NCBI GenBank assembly: GCA_031284195.1
Contig: JAITAI010000055.1
Span: 1 to 16,920 of the forward strand
Origin: Treponema sp.
GTDB lineage: Bacteria; Spirochaetota; Spirochaetia; Treponematales; Breznakiellaceae
Reading direction: 5' to 3'
DNA length: 16,920 bases
Shown: positions 15,601 to 16,920 of the stretch, in pieces
How the letters are laid out: each line of letters starts with the position of its first letter
Numbering within the stretch: position 1 is the first letter of the stretch
The notes under the pieces: generated by a model
The model's database searches: none
Seen by the model: the letters and a program-made list of their open reading frames with translations, nothing else
Told to the model about the DNA's origin: nothing
Position numbers and translations under genes: made by a program

Positions 15601-15666
15601 CTCTCTGAAGCACCTTTAGGAAGTCTGGATGCTTAGGCGCTTCACTCCTAAAGGTGTTTCAGGGAG
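15601..15666 (+). terminator. 21-bp stem-loop after the efflux operon
   Basis: The left arm 15601-15621 (starts CTCTCTGAAGCACC) and right arm 15646-15666 (ends GGTGTTTCAGGGAG) pair over 21 positions around a 24-base loop. The two imperfect positions are U-G and G-U pairs if the plus strand is transcribed, but A-C clashes on the minus strand, which points to an RNA role in the efflux transcript. It starts 17 bases after the last stop codon. No T-run follows, so it may protect or process the 3' end instead of ending transcription directly. Confidence 0.5.
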
Positions 15667-16032
15667 ATTCGTTGAATTGACCTTAGACTGTACTGGATAT
15701 ATTTCGGTAGCTTGCATCGGGAAGCTATCACAATCGTGCTGAAGCATACCATAACGCCTCCCTATCACGCTGCCCGGAATTTGCAGCAGTCTGGTTAGGG
15801 TTCCCCTACCGGCTTTGGGTATTTTATTTTTTACGGAAGCAATTTAAGAACGTACTGGAATAGATTGAGCCCTCAGCAGTACCGATCCACCTTATAAAAC
15901 TTACGGTACTGCTTGACCAGGGACAAAACACCTTCCTAAGCGTACAAGCAACAGCATAAAATTGAAGAAAACCACTCAAATCATACAATCCTCTGGATAC
16001 GATAGATCGGCTTAGGTACCTGCGAGGGCTTA
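15667..16032. other. Non-coding stretch with several inverted repeats
   Basis: No convincing gene on either strand. Visible structure: GGTAGCTT (15706-15713) against AAGCTATC (15722-15729), again with a G-U pair on the plus strand; a weak hairpin GGTTAGGG...CCCTACC (15793-15810) followed by a T-rich run ATTTTATTTTTT (15821-15832), possibly a terminator for the efflux operon; and a perfect 10-bp inverted repeat AGCAGTACCG (15875-15884) with CGGTACTGCT (15904-15913). A perfect 12-bp palindrome TAAGCGCGCTTA (16034-16045) overlaps the end of the following gene. Confidence 0.4.
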
Positions 16033-16410
16033 TTAAGCGCGCTTATCCTGATCCTGTATAATTAAAAGGAGATCTATCTGTTTCAAAATATAGTCTTGAA
16101 ATTTTGGATTCAATTCCTTATAAAGACTGACCAGTTTGGTACATTCTTCATCAGGGTTTAACCTGAACATGTCCCCTTCCCCTGTTTTAAGCCAGGTTTC
16201 ATTCACATTAAAGGAAGAACAAATTAACTTAATAATTCGGTCGTTAGCTTTTCGTTTTTCCACTTCCACCCCTGCAAGATACCCGCTGGAGAGGGAAATG
16301 ACCCGTGAAAATTGTACCTGAGAAAGTTTAAGGGTTTCACGAACCTGCTTAATACGACGGTTAACCGTTGATACCATAGAATCATGCTTCATTACTTTAC
16401 CATAATACAT
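16033..16410 (-). CDS. XRE-family helix-turn-helix regulator
   Basis: 125 residues. The Cro/C1-type HTH lies at about 19-76: RIKQVRETLKLSQVQFSRVI, then SLSSGYLAGVEVEKRKAND as recognition helix region, and the often conserved follow-on NVNETWLKTGEGDMF. The last 40 residues (LVSLYKELNPKFQDYILKQIDLLL) form helices that probably dimerise it. This layout resembles phage or element repressors and stand-alone XRE regulators of treponemes. The start is uncertain: ATG at 16410, 16392 and 16377 are all in frame and none has a strong ribosome site. The gene is more AT-rich than the efflux and chemotaxis genes and stands alone among non-coding DNA, which hints at acquisition or a remnant of a mobile element (inference). 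Its target is unknown; the inverted repeat at 16470-16486 is a candidate. Confidence 0.8.
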   Translation of the reverse strand: MYYGKVMKHDSMVSTVNRRIKQVRETLKLSQVQFSRVISLSSGYLAGVEVEKRKANDRIIKLICSSFNVNETWLKTGEGDMFRLNPDEECTKLVSLYKELNPKFQDYILKQIDLLLIIQDQDKRA

Positions 16411-16697
16411 ACAAATGACGGTTTCGACAAGCTCGATTTTTCTTTTTTGGGGTTATACCTTGAACAGGTTATAATGATGTATTATACTTAATTCTCATGC
16501 AAGTATTTTTTAAGGGTAATCAGGACAAGGGCATTTAAAAGTTCTTTATAGGGGAGTACCTTATTTCGCAAGGCATGAGGGACGTCTCCTTGAGAAAATC
16601 CTACCTAAACTAAGCCTGGTTCTGGGTCTGAAGAAGGTTCCCCTGGGGAAGCGGTTTTTTTCCAGCTTGACCAAAAAATACAACCATCCAAGACTCC
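16411..16697. other. Gene-free stretch upstream of the XRE gene
   Basis: Only very short frames are present. It holds the inverted repeat and -10-like boxes at 16447-16486 described separately. A weak hairpin (GGTTCC...GGAAGC, 16636-16652) followed by seven T (16655-16661) could be a rightward terminator. I see nothing else that can be named. Confidence 0.35.
16447..16486. promoter_or_regulatory. Candidate divergent promoter and XRE operator
   Basis: TATAAT (16470-16475) and ATTATA (16481-16486) form a 6-bp inverted repeat, so each strand has a -10-like TATAAT here. On the plus strand TTGGGG (16447-16452) lies 17 bases before TATAAT. On the minus strand the TATAAT faces the XRE gene, about 71 bases before ATG 16410, but its -35 is poor. 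GGTTATA occurs twice (16451-16457 and 16467-16473). An XRE protein bound here could control its own gene; this is inference. Confidence 0.35.
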
Positions 16698-16727
16698 TTG
16701 ACATTTCTCTTGGGCACGGCCTATACT
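16698..16727 (+). promoter_or_regulatory. Consensus sigma-70-like promoter pointing right
   Basis: TTGACA (16698-16703), an 18-base spacer, then TATACT (16722-16727). The next ATG (16735) is only 7 bases beyond the -10 box, so a leaderless start or, more likely, a start further right is implied. The 17-C tract begins 69 bases after the -10. Confidence 0.6.
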
Positions 16728-16734
16728 AGGGCTT

Positions 16735-16842
16735 ATGAAAATCCTGGCAGCGACAAGGGCCTTTACGGCTCAGGGGTATTTATCCCTTATAGTCTACCCC
16801 CCCCCCCCCCCCCTACAAGCAATAACCTTGCCAAGTATCTGA
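16735..16842 (+). other. Short frame interrupted by the 17-C tract, possibly an off-phase gene start
   Basis: From ATG 16735 the frame reads MKILAATRAFTAQGYLSLIV, then Tyr and five prolines from the C tract, and stops at TGA 16840-16842 (35 residues). With one more C (or two fewer) the frame would instead stay open to the window end. There is no room for a ribosome site between promoter and ATG. The downstream residues do not resemble a family I know, so the tract may instead lie in an untranslated leader. Confidence 0.2.
16797..16813 (+). repeat. Homopolymer of 17 C
   Basis: Seventeen uninterrupted C lie about 70 bp downstream of a consensus promoter at the right edge of the window. Tracts this long change length readily; in Treponema pallidum poly-G/C tracts are known to give phase variation of surface protein genes. 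The gene it would affect lies beyond the window or starts at 16735. Confidence 0.9.
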
Positions 16843-16920
16843 TAATCCTGCCTTATTATGTAAAAATTGTAATCCCAGGTATAGTTTTTGCTCATCCTAT
16901 TCCCCCTAGGGCTTGGTTAC

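Noticed and set aside
15584..15740. A 37-codon plus-strand frame starting near 15629.
   Set aside because: It runs through the 21-bp stem-loop, has a poor ribosome site and resembles no protein; better explained as structured non-coding sequence.

Overview
The window looks like chromosomal DNA of a spirochaete from the Treponema group with a fairly high GC content (about 50% by eye). This is an inference from gene content: a BesA-like RND adaptor with a relaxed lipobox, a PG0541-like protein closing the RND operon, several chemoreceptors close together, and a degenerate LytM-type exported protein. No rRNA, tRNA, CRISPR array or intact mobile element was seen.

Layout. (1) Positions 1-2988, minus strand: a good sigma-70-like promoter (2961-2988) precedes a tightly packed unit of a membrane-anchored propeller-like protein, an exported degenerate M23/LytM-like protein, and a zinc-ribbon class I SAM methyltransferase that runs off the left edge. 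(2) Positions 3081-7523, minus strand: a chemosensory cluster with a full-length membrane Cache-HAMP chemoreceptor, then a FIST-domain sensory protein directly abutting a small soluble chemoreceptor signalling protein. The gaps here hold inverted and tandem repeats and a possible 40-residue ORF. (3) Positions 7524-7990: a gap holding the 3' remnant of an unrecognised gene. (4) Positions 7991-15583, plus strand: a drug-efflux locus. A 30-bp near-perfect palindrome lies in front of a double-length TetR regulator (two TetR DNA-binding domains in one chain), followed by a TolC-like outer-membrane channel, a lipoprotein adaptor, a 1085-residue RND pump and a small PII-like protein with a proline-rich tail. 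The last genes overlap by 4 bp (ATGA) at two junctions, so they are probably co-translated. (5) Positions 15584-16920: mostly non-coding and rich in inverted repeats, with one XRE-type regulator on the minus strand. It ends in a consensus promoter pointing right, followed about 70 bp later by an uninterrupted run of 17 C.

How the parts may work together. The efflux operon appears to be controlled by its own tandem-TetR protein acting at the palindrome, with a possible second layer from the PII-like protein at the pump. A run of 10 C inside the 3' end of the regulator gene and the run of 17 C at the right edge are typical slippage-prone tracts, so phase variation is plausible at both places. 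The FIST protein and the soluble receptor next to it look like one cytoplasmic chemoreceptor split into a sensing and a signalling polypeptide.

The most unusual items are the split FIST/MCP pair, the TetR-TetR fusion with its palindrome, the PII-like operon partner and the poly-C tracts.
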